Positions 40,121 through 49,243 of a stretch of 64,000 nt of DNA are shown piece by piece. The translations under genes and the position numbers were made by a program. Under the pieces are notes generated by a model. It was given only the letters and a program-made list of their open reading frames with translations. It was not told the origin of the DNA and did no database searches. Numbering within the stretch: the stretch's first letter is position 1; each line of letters begins with the position of its first letter. This DNA is from Vulcanimicrobiota bacterium (GTDB taxonomy: Bacteria > Vulcanimicrobiota > Vulcanimicrobiia > Vulcanimicrobiales > Vulcanimicrobiaceae), in contig JAAXCW010000005.1 of the NCBI GenBank assembly GCA_013036095.1, forward strand, positions 124,001 to 188,000. Direction: 5' to 3'.

Positions 40121-40957
40121 TCACGATTCCGCGCGCGCGGTATCGCCCCTGCCGTCATCCACAGATTTTTTTTCGGGCGGGGATCCCCAGCGCGGTGGGC
40201 GCCTTTCCAGGAAGGCCGCCATCCCTTCCTGAGCATCGGCGGCCAACGCGTTCATGGTCATCACTTCCTTAGCGTAGCCGTATGCGTCGTGCTGGTCCAA
40301 GCCATACTGCGCGTAAAAGGCCGTCTTTCCGAGGGCAATGACCATCCGGCTCGACTCGCAGATCTTTTCTGCCAGTGCTAGTGTCTCGGTCCGCAACCGG
40401 TCCGGGGCGACCGCGCGGTTCACGAGCCCCCACTCGGCCGCAGTCGCTGCGTCGATGAAGTCACCGGTCAGCAGCATCTCCATCGCGCGCTTGCGTCCGA
40501 TCGCGCGGGTCAGCGCCACCATCGGCGTCGTGCAGAACAGTCCGATGCGCACCCCCGGCGTCGCGAACTTCGCGTCCGTCGACGCTACCGCCAGGTCGCA
40601 GGACGCGACGAGTTGACAGCCGGCCGCGGTCGCGATCGTCGCCACCTCGGCAATCACGGGCTGCGGAATGCGCTGCATCTCTTCCATGAGCTCGACGCAC
40701 GCATCGAAAATTTCGCGGTACGCCGCCACGTCGCGCTCGCGCAGCTCGCGCAGATCGTGCCCCGCGCTAAAAGCGGGACCGTCGCCCGCCAAGATGGCTG
40801 CGCCGACGTCGCCGCTTTCGCCGATCGCGGAAAACGCGCGCAGCAGCTCGCGCATCACCTCGAGCGAAAGCGCGTTGCGCTTCTCGGGACGGCGCATCGT
40901 CACTATCGCGATGCCGTCCGCGATCTCGGTCGTTACCAGCTCTTTCGCTTGCAGCAT
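40121..40957 (-). CDS. enoyl-CoA hydratase/isomerase family protein
   Basis: Crotonase-fold enzyme of 278 residues from ATG 40957. It shows PEKRNALSLEVM, the oxyanion motif FSAGHDLREL, and the second region TIATAAGCQLVASCDLAVA with FATPGVRIGLFCTTP. The usual catalytic Glu pair is replaced in part (GVRIGL lacks the first Glu), as in ECHDC3-like members, so hydratase activity is not assured. It follows tRNA-Val by 10 bases on the same strand. The tail from about 255 is proline/charged. Confidence 0.82.
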   Translation of the reverse strand: MLQAKELVTTEIADGIAIVTMRRPEKRNALSLEVMRELLRAFSAIGESGDVGAAILAGDGPAFSAGHDLRELRERDVAAYREIFDACVELMEEMQRIPQPVIAEVATIATAAGCQLVASCDLAVASTDAKFATPGVRIGLFCTTPMVALTRAIGRKRAMEMLLTGDFIDAATAAEWGLVNRAVAPDRLRTETLALAEKICESSRMVIALGKTAFYAQYGLDQHDAYGYAKEVMTMNALAADAQEGMAAFLERRPPRWGSPPEKKSVDDGRGDTARAES

Positions 40958-40967
40958 ATTTCTCAAA

Positions 40968-41040
40968 TGGGCGATGACGGGCTCGAACCGCCGACATCTT
41001 GCGTGTAAAGCAAGCGCTCTACCAGCTGAGCTAATCGCCC
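40968..41040 (-). tRNA. tRNA-Val (anticodon TAC)
   Basis: Minus strand folds into a full cloverleaf: acceptor GGGCGAT/ATCGCCC with discriminator A, D-arm GCTC-AGCTGGTA-GAGC, anticodon arm CTTGC-TTTACAC-GCAAG, and T-arm GGCGG-TTCGAGC-CCGTC. The loop gives anticodon TAC, reading GUA and related valine codons. CCA is not encoded. Confidence 0.97.
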
Positions 41041-41118
41041 CCGGCCTTCATCGCTAGCTTGTCCATAACGGCGCGCCGCGCCTCCAGCTTTCCGGGGCCC
41101 GAGCGGAGATCACCGGGC

Positions 41119-42135
41119 ATGCCGGAACCACTCGCCATGATCGACGCGGTAACGTTACCAAAGGCCGAGCTTCACGTACATATCGAAGGGACTTTTGAGC
41201 CCGAACTGATCTTCGCGATAGCCGAGCGCAACCAAATGGAGCTGCCGTTTCCCGACGTCGCGGCACTACGGGCCGCTTACAAGTTTACCGACCTGGAATC
41301 GTTCCTTAAAGTTTATTACCAGGGCATTTCGGTGCTGCGCGTCGAGCGGGATTACTACGATTTAACGACCGCGTATCTGCGCAAGGCGAAGTCACAGGGC
41401 GTGCGCCATGCCGAAATCTTCTTTGACCCGCAAACCCACACCGGGCGCGGTATAGCGTTCCAAACCGTGATCGACGGCATCTGGTCGGCACTCCAAGACG
41501 CCAAGCGCGACATCGGCATCACGTCGCAGCTCATCATGTGTTTCCGCGAAGTCTCGGTGCAGGCCGCAATGCAAACGTACGAAAGCGCGCTGCCCTTCCA
41601 AGATCGCATCGTCGCCGTGGGCCTGGCTTCAGCCGAGGTCGACAATCCGCCGTCAAAGTTTCGAGCCGTCTTCGATCGCGCTCGCGCTCAGGGTTTTCTC
41701 ACAGTGGCGCACGCGGGTCAAGAAGGACCGCCCGAGTACGTCTGGGAGGCGCTGGACGTGCTGAAGGTCTCGCGGATCGATCACGGCGTGCGCAGCATGG
41801 AGGATCCAGCGCTCGTCGATCGCCTGCGCCGCCAGCACGTGCCGCTTACGGTCTGTCCGATCTCGAACACGCGGCTGCACGTCGTGCCGTCGCTGGCTGC
41901 GCATCCGCTCAAGCACATGCTCGAAGCCGGTCTGACCGTGACCTGCAACTCCGACGATCCCGGATACTTCGGCGCCTATATCGCGGATAATTACCGGCAG
42001 GCCGCGGCGGCACTTTCACTCACCGGCGACGACCTCGTTACGCTGGCGCGCAATTCATTCGTCGCGTCGTTCATTGATGAGGCGACGCGCGATGGCTATC
42101 TCGCGGAGCTCGACGCGGCCGTCAGCTCTAGTTAG
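41119..42135 (+). CDS. adenine deaminase of the adenosine deaminase family
   Basis: Zinc amidohydrolase of about 338 residues from ATG 41119 (ATG 41137 is also possible). Metal and active-site motifs: AELHVHIEGTFEPEL, HAGQEGPPEYVWEAL, RIDHGVR and VTCNSDDPGYFGAY. The segment AEIFFDPQTHTGRGI with VGLASAEVDNPPSKF is the pattern of the bacterial/fungal adenine aminohydrolase branch (PA0148, Aah1), so adenine to hypoxanthine is more likely than adenosine deamination. It is divergent from tRNA-Val. It overlaps the convergent protease gene by 8 bases. Confidence 0.88.
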   Translation: MPEPLAMIDAVTLPKAELHVHIEGTFEPELIFAIAERNQMELPFPDVAALRAAYKFTDLESFLKVYYQGISVLRVERDYYDLTTAYLRKAKSQGVRHAEIFFDPQTHTGRGIAFQTVIDGIWSALQDAKRDIGITSQLIMCFREVSVQAAMQTYESALPFQDRIVAVGLASAEVDNPPSKFRAVFDRARAQGFLTVAHAGQEGPPEYVWEALDVLKVSRIDHGVRSMEDPALVDRLRRQHVPLTVCPISNTRLHVVPSLAAHPLKHMLEAGLTVTCNSDDPGYFGAYIADNYRQAAAALSLTGDDLVTLARNSFVASFIDEATRDGYLAELDAAVSSS

Positions 42136-43453
42136 AGACGGCTATTTTCTTCGTGAGAATCGCGATTGCGGCTTGCAGCTGCGCGTCGTTGGTCGTATCA
42201 CCGAAGCGCGCTCCCTGATTTTCGGTCACCGCAAAGTCCGGTATAATGCCCTTGAGGTTGATGTCGTGATTCTTGGGCGTGAGATAGTGGGCGGTCGTGA
42301 TCTTGATCGCGGCACCGTCGGGGAGCTGCGTGAGCGACTGCATCACGCCTTTGCCAAAGGTTTTCTCGCCGACAAGCACGCCGATTCCGTCGTCTTGCAA
42401 CGCCCCCGCAGTTATTTCCGAAGCTGATGCGGTATAGCGGTTGACGAGAATCGTCATGGGTTTGGGCGGCAAGGCGGTTTGCGGAGCCTGAACGGTATAG
42501 ACGCGCTTGCCGCCAAGCTCTTCGACGGTAAGCAGCGGGTCGTTGTTGATGAACTTCGAGCTGATGTCGAGCGCCGAGTTTACGTAGCCGCCGCCGTTGT
42601 TGCGCAGGTCGAGCACGTAGCCGCGCACGCCTTGGTCGTTCAAACGGTTGAGCGCCATACCGAACTGATCGGGAGTGTCGCGGCCAAACGTGAGGACCGC
42701 GACATAGCCGATGTGATCGGCCAGCATCTTATAGATCACGGTCGGCGGCTGCACGTCGCTTCGCGTTACCGAGATAGTCCCGGCCGAAGCGCCGTTGCGC
42801 TGCAGTTGCAGACGCACGACGGTACCGGACGCGCCACGCAGCAATTTAACGGCGTCCTCTTGCTTCAAGCCTTGCGTCGATGTGCCGTTGACGGAAAGAA
42901 AATCGTCGCCGGATTGAATTCCCGCGCGATCGGCCGGTGTGCCCGGCACGACGTAAAACGCGCGAATGTATTTGGTCGCGGGATCGGGTTCGATCAAGAC
43001 GCCGATACCGGAGATTTTCTCCGGGTCGAGCGCCTGGTTAAATTTTTGATATTCGTCCGGCGTGAAAAACGCCGTATACTGATCGCCCAGAGCGCCCGCC
43101 ATGCCGCGAATGGCGGCGTAGGTGAGGCTCGTCTCAGGCTCGTGCGATGCGTTTTGCGCGCGAACGATTTCGTCGGCGATTTGGGAGACGTTTTCGGCCG
43201 CGCCGGTCCGCGCGCGCAGCGCAGGGAGCGACGGGTCCGCGCCGTGCTTTTGCACCTCTGCGTTGAGCGCTTTGCGCGCTCCATCGAGCATCGCCTGGAC
43301 GTCGACCTTCGAATAATAGGTCGTCGTCAGCAGTTCGTAGCTCTGCAGCAGGTCGCCCGAGGCGAGCCCCTGTGGGGCCGCCATAAGGCTGCCCGGTAGC
43401 GCGAAAACGATGGCTGCGACAAAGGCCGCGCGCCTCATGAGGCCGTGTTTCAT
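42128..43453 (-). CDS. ctpA: S41-family C-terminal processing protease CtpA
   Basis: Exported serine protease of 441 residues from ATG 43453, with a signal peptide ending near LPGSLMAAP. A PDZ domain (about 125-215, GIGVLIEPD, VVPGTPADRAGIQSGD) precedes the S41 core: YVLDLRNNGGG, catalytic Ser in YTASASEITAGALQD and the Lys in GEKTFGKGVMQ. Such proteases trim envelope proteins. In-frame sequence upstream of 43453 is Pro/Arg-rich and rejected. Confidence 0.93.
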   Translation of the reverse strand: MKHGLMRRAAFVAAIVFALPGSLMAAPQGLASGDLLQSYELLTTTYYSKVDVQAMLDGARKALNAEVQKHGADPSLPALRARTGAAENVSQIADEIVRAQNASHEPETSLTYAAIRGMAGALGDQYTAFFTPDEYQKFNQALDPEKISGIGVLIEPDPATKYIRAFYVVPGTPADRAGIQSGDDFLSVNGTSTQGLKQEDAVKLLRGASGTVVRLQLQRNGASAGTISVTRSDVQPPTVIYKMLADHIGYVAVLTFGRDTPDQFGMALNRLNDQGVRGYVLDLRNNGGGYVNSALDISSKFINNDPLLTVEELGGKRVYTVQAPQTALPPKPMTILVNRYTASASEITAGALQDDGIGVLVGEKTFGKGVMQSLTQLPDGAAIKITTAHYLTPKNHDINLKGIIPDFAVTENQGARFGDTTNDAQLQAAIAILTKKIAVSN

Positions 43454-43519
43454 GGAAGCATAACGTTCGCCGGGCTGCGGCCGTTTGCATGGCAAGCAGG
43501 CCCACCCGTTAGAGTAAGG

Positions 43520-44293
43520 TTAGCGTAAACTCGCGATCGCTTCCATCGCCTGCCGTTCGATGGACGACAGGTAGCGCGCAACTGTCTCGCGCGCGGGACC
43601 GTCGAAGGCGAGGCGGCCCTTCTCCAGCCAGATCGCCCGGTCGCAGGCCTGCCGGATGAACTCCAATTCGTGGGAGACGACGATGACGGTCACGTGCTCT
43701 TGCCAAAATTGATCGAGCCGCCGCCGGCACTTCTGCTTGAAATGCTCGTCGCCGATTGAGAGCACCTCATCAAGAATCAGGATGTCCGGCTGCACGTCGG
43801 TGGCGATCGCAAATCCCAGCCGGGCCGCCATGCCCGACGAGAGCACCTTGACCGGTACCGATCCGTACTCTTCGAGTTCGGCGAACTTCAGCACGCTCGG
43901 CACCTTCTCGATCATCGCCTTGCGCGACGAACCCAGCAGTACGCCGTAAAGAATGATGTTCTCGACGACCGGAAGCTCGGGATCGAAACCCGCTCCCAGC
44001 TCCAGCAACGGAACGATCTTGCCGGTAGTGCTGACCTCTCCACGCGTCGGATACAGAATTCCGCAGATCGCTTTAAGCAGCGTGGATTTTCCCGCGCCGT
44101 TGGCGCCGATCAAACCGACTTTTTCACCGCGCGCGATCTCGAGATCGATCTCGGAAAGCACAGCCTTGCGCGTTTGTCTTTGATGGCGGCCTTCGAGGAT
44201 GGAAAAAATTTGGTTTTTCAAATCGTAAGAGTACTCGTCGCGCATCAAACGCTCGAGTGTAACGCCCCTTAAAACGACCGCCGGATCCGGCAT
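43520..44293 (-). CDS. polysaccharide ABC exporter ATPase (Wzt/TagH type)
   Basis: Nucleotide-binding subunit of 257 residues that powers export of a lipid-linked glycan. Walker A GANGAGKSTLLK, signature SSGMAARLGFA, Walker B ILILDEVLSIGD and the switch VVSHELEFI are intact. It lacks the C-terminal carbohydrate-binding domain of O-antigen-recognising Wzt, so it should not sense a chain-end modification. It shares one base with the permease gene. Confidence 0.92.
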   Translation of the reverse strand: MPDPAVVLRGVTLERLMRDEYSYDLKNQIFSILEGRHQRQTRKAVLSEIDLEIARGEKVGLIGANGAGKSTLLKAICGILYPTRGEVSTTGKIVPLLELGAGFDPELPVVENIILYGVLLGSSRKAMIEKVPSVLKFAELEEYGSVPVKVLSSGMAARLGFAIATDVQPDILILDEVLSIGDEHFKQKCRRRLDQFWQEHVTVIVVSHELEFIRQACDRAIWLEKGRLAFDGPARETVARYLSSIERQAMEAIASLR

Positions 44294-45087
44294 TAGACGA
44301 AATCCATGAACTTGCGACGGTTGGCCGCGAATACCAGCCAGCCCAACGCCAGAACAACGAGCGCTTCGAGCGCCGCAATCCCCATGAGGCGAAAATCAGG
44401 CGTGCTGCGATCGAGTGCGATCTGCCGTAAGCTTTCGATCACCGGATAGAGCGGATTCAACCATAAAAATGAGCGCAGCTGTTCGGGAACGATCGCCACC
44501 GGATAAAAGACCGGGACGGTGAGCCACAGCAAGAACGTGACCAGCTCGTAGAGATACGGTATGTCGCGAAAAAACACGTAGAGTGCGCTTACAAAGAAGG
44601 CTACGCCCGTGCTCAAAACCACGACGCTTGCAAGCGGCAGCGGCAGAAGCAGCAGGTGGTAGGGAGTTTTTGAGATGAGCACCGTGATGATGGCCAGCGC
44701 GGGAATGCTCGCAACGACGAGCTGAAACGTGTACGCGACCACCATCGAAACCGGGAACACGGCAGGCGGCAACTTTATCTTGTTGAGCAGCATTCCGCCG
44801 GAAACAACCGCCGGCAACGCTTGCGTTGTGGTAGCGGAAAAAAAATTGACCACGATCAAACCGATAAGGACTGCGAGCGCGTACCGGATGGCCGACCCCT
44901 GATAATAACGTTCAAATGTCGCGCTGAAGATAGCGGAGTAGACCACGGTCATGATGATCGGATTGAGCAGCGACCAATAGATCCCGAGCACAGAGCCGCG
45001 GTAGCGCACTTTGAGGTTGCGCAGAGTGAGGATATGAACGAGTTCGTAAAACCGCGATCCGGCCGAACCGGAAGGGTTTACAATCAT
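44293..45087 (-). CDS. polysaccharide ABC exporter permease (Wzm/TagG type)
   Basis: ABC-2 membrane subunit of 264 residues with six hydrophobic segments. It contains the conserved LTLRNLKVRYRGSVLGIYWS entry and NPIIMTVVYSAIFS, then LNPLYPVIESLRQIALD near the end. Partner of the ATPase at 43520. The pair begins the glycan cluster. Only 20 bases separate its start from the divergent lipoprotein gene. Confidence 0.93.
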   Translation of the reverse strand: MIVNPSGSAGSRFYELVHILTLRNLKVRYRGSVLGIYWSLLNPIIMTVVYSAIFSATFERYYQGSAIRYALAVLIGLIVVNFFSATTTQALPAVVSGGMLLNKIKLPPAVFPVSMVVAYTFQLVVASIPALAIITVLISKTPYHLLLLPLPLASVVVLSTGVAFFVSALYVFFRDIPYLYELVTFLLWLTVPVFYPVAIVPEQLRSFLWLNPLYPVIESLRQIALDRSTPDFRLMGIAALEALVVLALGWLVFAANRRKFMDFV

Positions 45088-45107
45088 AAAAGACGATTCT
45101 CTGCCAT

Positions 45108-45986
45108 ATGTATTTTATCCGCGCTTGCGCAGCGATTTCTCTGGTGCTGCTTGCCGCGTGCGCCGGCTCGAATCCGGCCGCGACCACCGCGACGCCCTCC
45201 AAAAGCGGACCGCTCGCCGGGAAGATTCCCGATATCCTCGACGACACGAACGACCTCGCCTTAGGCAAGGGCTGGTATCTCTACGAAACGTTCGCCGGTC
45301 AGACGTTCCGGTGGGTCGACAACAATGCTCAAATCATCGTCAAGAACCCGCGCACGAACGTTAAGGACGTTGCGCTGGAGCTCGAAGCCGGGCCGAGCTT
45401 GGGGACGAAGAAATTTACGCTGCAGATCGTGGAAAACGGAAAAACCGTTGCGTCGCTTCCGGTCGCCGGACATCAGTGGGTCGTCGCGGCGGTTCCGGTG
45501 CGTCCCGGATCGCCGGCCACGTTCGCGCTTCACGTGAACGGCGGCGGCAAACACACGTCTGATCCGCGCATTCTCAATTTCCGCGTCTTCACGGTCGCCG
45601 ACGCGGACATCGTCGATCCGGGAAGCGGCATTACGCTGGGCGGGAACTGGGATGTCGTCGAACGCTACGCCGGTCAAACCTTCCGTTGGGTGAATAACGA
45701 TGCAGCGTTCACCGTAACGTCGAACGCGCCGAAGTCGCAAAAAATCCACATCGTCACCCTGCCCGGCCCCGGCATGGGCGGACATCAGCTGGCGATAAGC
45801 GTTCGCAACGCCACGACAGCGACGGCTGCCACGATCACCCCCGACAAAAAAGGAAACGCGACGTTTACCGTACCCGTGAAAACTGGAGCGAACGCCTTCA
45901 CGCTGCACGTCACCGGCGGCGGCCACAAGAGCGGCAGCGATCCGCGCATCCTCAACTTCAGAGTCTTTTCGCTAACTCCCGGGTAG
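45108..45986 (+). CDS. lipoprotein with two homologous beta-type repeats
   Basis: Exported lipoprotein of 292 residues with lipobox LAAC (Cys 18). Two tandem domains (about 48-162 and 170-290) each begin with G-x-W followed by an AGQTFRWV block and end DPRILNFRVF, so an internal duplication is clear. The repeats look like beta sandwiches of the carbohydrate-binding kind, but no family is identified. It lies divergent from the exporter and convergent with a glycosyltransferase (15-base overlap). A role in the outer surface glycan is guessed from position only. Confidence 0.75.
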   Translation: MYFIRACAAISLVLLAACAGSNPAATTATPSKSGPLAGKIPDILDDTNDLALGKGWYLYETFAGQTFRWVDNNAQIIVKNPRTNVKDVALELEAGPSLGTKKFTLQIVENGKTVASLPVAGHQWVVAAVPVRPGSPATFALHVNGGGKHTSDPRILNFRVFTVADADIVDPGSGITLGGNWDVVERYAGQTFRWVNNDAAFTVTSNAPKSQKIHIVTLPGPGMGGHQLAISVRNATTATAATITPDKKGNATFTVPVKTGANAFTLHVTGGGHKSGSDPRILNFRVFSLTPG

Positions 45987-47174
45987 CTGATAGCGCTCGC
46001 TATACCCGACCTTCTCCAACAGATAGCAGAGGCGCCGGCGATCCTCAGTCCCGGGAACGAAGTGTCGAGCGGCTTCGATCGTAAACGACAGCGTCGCATC
46101 CCATAAGTTCTCGGGAACGGGAACGTTCAGCGTGAACGTGCCCGGCCCGAAACTTTCACGCGCAAAAATCTGGCGTCCGCTTCGCACCACGACCGACTGA
46201 CGCTCGACCGGCGACGGCGGCAGCGTTACGGTCAGTTCGATGTAGCGTCCGTCCGATGGTGGGAGCATCTGGTGAACGCGCGTCGACGCCCACCCGTCGG
46301 AGTATATTCCTTGTGAATGCGTGGCGGCTTGCCCGATCCAATAGTGCGATACGCGCAGGACGCCGCGCTGGAGTTTGCGCTCGAGCCGCGGCCACCATCC
46401 GAAGAGCGTTGCAATCCGGCGGCAGACGATCTTTTCGTACGTGTCCAGTCCATAGATGAAGTAGGCCGGCGGGTAACGGTATGTGCTCTGCGAGCGCAGA
46501 ATGCGCGCGATCTCCCGAAAACGCTGCACACCGCCCGCCGACGTCTTGGCTTCCGGGTACTCGCGAATGCAGCCCATAAATTGCGGGATATATCCCATGA
46601 CGTAGCGCTTGCCCGTACGCATCAGGATCTCCCAATCCAGGCCGTAGTGCAGATCGAGATCGAAAAAGCCGATCGTATCGAAAACCGAGCGCCGCCAGAA
46701 GACCGTTTGCTGCAAGATGTAATCCGAGACGTTGACGAGTTTCCAGAGGTTGTATTCTTCGGTCACTTCGAACCTTGCGATGACGTTGCCACCGGCGTCG
46801 ATGCGATAGCCCTCGCCGTAGACGGCACCCAATTCCGGATGCGCCTGCAACGACGCGACCGCCGCGCTTACGGCTCCAGGCAAAAAGATATCGTCGGAGT
46901 TGAGGTAGGCGACGATCGAGCCATTCGCCATTTGAAACCCTTTGTTGATTGCGTCGCCCTGTCCGCGGTCTTTCTCCGAGAAAAAAGTCAGGCGATCGCC
47001 ATACGGTGCTACAACCGCGCTCGTTCCGTCGGCCGAGCCGCCGTCAACAATGATGTATTCTAGGTTTGGATAGTCTTGCGAAAGGACGCTCTCAATAGTC
47101 GCCCGGATGAATCTTGCTTGGTTGAACGACGGCGTGACGACCGTTACCAGCGGGAGCGTTTCGTTTTCCATCAA
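45972..47174 (-). CDS. GT2 glycosyltransferase with C-terminal accessory domain
   Basis: Residues 1-260 form a GT-A fold: VTVVTPSFNQARFIRATIES, DGGSADGT, AYLNSDDIFLPGA and HYGLDWEILMR. The last about 120 residues (from GIYSDGWASTRVHQML) are a separate beta-rich domain with ELTVTLPP and FTLNVPVPENLWDATLSFTI, not part of the common GT2 fold. It may bind a carbohydrate or position acceptor. It overlaps the neighbouring GT2 gene by 4 bases, implying one operon. Confidence 0.85.
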   Translation of the reverse strand: MMENETLPLVTVVTPSFNQARFIRATIESVLSQDYPNLEYIIVDGGSADGTSAVVAPYGDRLTFFSEKDRGQGDAINKGFQMANGSIVAYLNSDDIFLPGAVSAAVASLQAHPELGAVYGEGYRIDAGGNVIARFEVTEEYNLWKLVNVSDYILQQTVFWRRSVFDTIGFFDLDLHYGLDWEILMRTGKRYVMGYIPQFMGCIREYPEAKTSAGGVQRFREIARILRSQSTYRYPPAYFIYGLDTYEKIVCRRIATLFGWWPRLERKLQRGVLRVSHYWIGQAATHSQGIYSDGWASTRVHQMLPPSDGRYIELTVTLPPSPVERQSVVVRSGRQIFARESFGPGTFTLNVPVPENLWDATLSFTIEAARHFVPGTEDRRRLCYLLEKVGYSERYQLPGS

Positions 47175-48064
47175 CGGCGCTGCAACAATCTTTTACCGAT
47201 GGTGCGGTGGGCTAGCCAATCGCGGAAGAACACCGCGATGCGCCGGCGGTTGATCCAACTTCCCAATGCCAGCGTAAGGGCCGCCGCTACGAACGTATGG
47301 CGCGGTTTGGCAAAGAATTGATCTCTCCGCTCGATCAAAAAGCTCGCGTAACCTTGCACCCATTCGTATGGAACGTAGCCATAATGCGATTGAAGCATCG
47401 AGAAAATTTCACGGTAGAACGCCTTGCGATTGGAGACCGATTTGCTGCCGGAGTGAACGCGAGACTTTGCCAGAAATGGTTCGATTCTCACGAACGGGCC
47501 GACCGCCGCAAGACGCAGCCAAAGATCATAATCGAGCACGTAATGCAGCGACGGATTCAACGCGCCCGCGCGTTCGAACGCTTGGCGCCGCACGAATGCG
47601 GCCGGCTGGCAAATATAGCAGCTGCGCGCCAGGGAGGCGCGATCGAAATCTTCGGTCGGGTACGGCGCGACGGTCGTACCGTCGGCGGCGACGTGGTAGG
47701 CGTTCCCATAGACGACCGCCGCACCGGGGTGCGCTGCAAAAGCGCGAACTGCCTGTCCCACCGCGTAGGGTAAGTAGGCGTCGTCGGCATTGAGAAACGC
47801 GACGATGTCGCCCTGTGACGCCGCCAACCCGCGGTTGATCGCTTGCCCCTGCCCGAAGTCGGGCGCCGAATGGATCCGCGCTATGCGTTCGAGGTACCGT
47901 TCGAGGATCGCAGGCGTCTCGTCGGTCGAGCCTCCGTCCATCACGATGTATTCTATATTCGGGTAATCTTGCGCGAGCACGCTTTCGATGCACTCGCGCA
48001 AAAAACGTGCAGAATTAAACGACGGCGTTACGATGCTGACCAAGGGTTGCGAAGAGCCGGTCAA
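47171..48064 (-). CDS. GT2 family glycosyltransferase
   Basis: Cytoplasmic glycosyltransferase of 297 residues, paralogous to its downstream neighbour. It has VSIVTPSFNSARFLRECIES, MDGGSTDETP, GQAINRGLAASQGDIVAFLN, NADDAYLP and the acceptor-side LHYVLDYDLWLRLAAVG. A short hydrophobic C-terminal part (AALTLALGSWI) may touch the membrane. It overlaps the coiled-coil gene upstream by 4 bases. Sugar specificity unknown. Confidence 0.88.
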   Translation of the reverse strand: MTGSSQPLVSIVTPSFNSARFLRECIESVLAQDYPNIEYIVMDGGSTDETPAILERYLERIARIHSAPDFGQGQAINRGLAASQGDIVAFLNADDAYLPYAVGQAVRAFAAHPGAAVVYGNAYHVAADGTTVAPYPTEDFDRASLARSCYICQPAAFVRRQAFERAGALNPSLHYVLDYDLWLRLAAVGPFVRIEPFLAKSRVHSGSKSVSNRKAFYREIFSMLQSHYGYVPYEWVQGYASFLIERRDQFFAKPRHTFVAAALTLALGSWINRRRIAVFFRDWLAHRTIGKRLLQRR

Positions 48065-49218
48065 CTTTCGTCGGTTTTTTCGCGCAGCAGCGACGTGACT
48101 TCCGAAAGCATGATCGCGCGCCGGTCGGCCTCAGCGGTGATCGCTCGCAGGCCGTCGTCGGTTTCTTTCAGGGCGACTAGCCGCTCCTCGGCCACTCTCT
48201 CCAGCTGCGCGATCCGGCGGTCACGCTCTTCGAGCGCCGCGGTGAGCTCGAAGATGATCTTTTCGCGCTCTTGAGCGGTCGCGTGCATCTCCTGGAAATT
48301 TTTGGCGCCTGCTTGAAGTTCGGTTACGCGAGCGTTTTGCTTTTCCAAGGCGGCGGAAAGCTCTTCGACTTTTTGCGCGCGCAGATCGGCGGCTTCTTGC
48401 AAAGATTTGGCACGCGCATCCGTTTCTGCAAGCGCATCGCGAAGCTCGGCGATGACGCGCTGCCGTTCCTGCGCAACGGCCTGCGCCTCTTGAAAACCGG
48501 CGGCGGCAACCTCGAGTTCCTGCAGTTTTTGCCCGCGCAGATCGGCGGCTTCTTGCAGCGACTTCGCGCGGGCATCCGTCTCGTCTAGAGCGGCGCGCAG
48601 CTCGGCGATGACGCGCTCCCGCTCTTGCGCCACGGAATAGATATCGTGCATCGCCGAAACGGCCGCTTGCAGCTCTTGGAGTTTTTGCAAGCGGGCATCA
48701 GCAGCTTCTTGCAGCAGGGTCGCGCGCCGGTTCGTTTCTTCCAGCGCCGCAGAGAGCTCGACAATCACGCGTTCGCGCGCCTCTGCAGCGGATCGCGTGT
48801 CATCGAGCGTTTCTTGGCGGTTCGACAACTCGGCGAGCCGCGCATTGCGTTCGGTGACGGCCTCCTGCAAGTGCTTGGCATGGGCGTCGCGCTCCACGAG
48901 TGCGGCTTTGAGCTCCACTATTACGAGCTCGCGAGCCTCCGCAGCGCTCCGAAAGACGTCGAAGGATTGAAGTGTCGCGGTGAGCTCCTGGATCTTTTGC
49001 TCGCGAAGGTCAGCTGCGTCTTGAAGCGCCTTGGTGCGGCGGTCGCGATCATCGAGCGCCGCGGTCAGCTCCTCAAGGGCTTTTGCGCGCTCTTCGGCCG
49101 CTTTTCGAACGGAGCGCAGCTCTTTCTCTTGCGCGACCATGTTCTTCAGGCGCGCGTCGCGCGCCGAGAGCGCGGCTCTGAGCTCGGCTACCTTCCTGGC
49201 GAGATCGGATTGTTCCAC
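48061..49218 (-). CDS. coiled-coil protein of 52-residue repeats
   Basis: A 385-residue soluble protein made of tandem 52-residue repeats. Each unit reads like RVIAELRAALDETDARAKSL then QEAADLRGQKLQELE and ends AQERE. Five units of 52 residues run from about residue 45; the next is 66 residues, as if two heptads were added. Heptad periodicity continues to the end. No catalytic or export motif. It sits between GT2 genes and the epimerase gene in one likely operon. A scaffold or length-determining rod is conceivable; nothing proves it. Confidence 0.85.
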   Translation of the reverse strand: MEQSDLARKVAELRAALSARDARLKNMVAQEKELRSVRKAAEERAKALEELTAALDDRDRRTKALQDAADLREQKIQELTATLQSFDVFRSAAEARELVIVELKAALVERDAHAKHLQEAVTERNARLAELSNRQETLDDTRSAAEARERVIVELSAALEETNRRATLLQEAADARLQKLQELQAAVSAMHDIYSVAQERERVIAELRAALDETDARAKSLQEAADLRGQKLQELEVAAAGFQEAQAVAQERQRVIAELRDALAETDARAKSLQEAADLRAQKVEELSAALEKQNARVTELQAGAKNFQEMHATAQEREKIIFELTAALEERDRRIAQLERVAEERLVALKETDDGLRAITAEADRRAIMLSEVTSLLREKTDES

Positions 49219-49243
49219 AGCCGGAGTATTCGGCGTGGACCCT

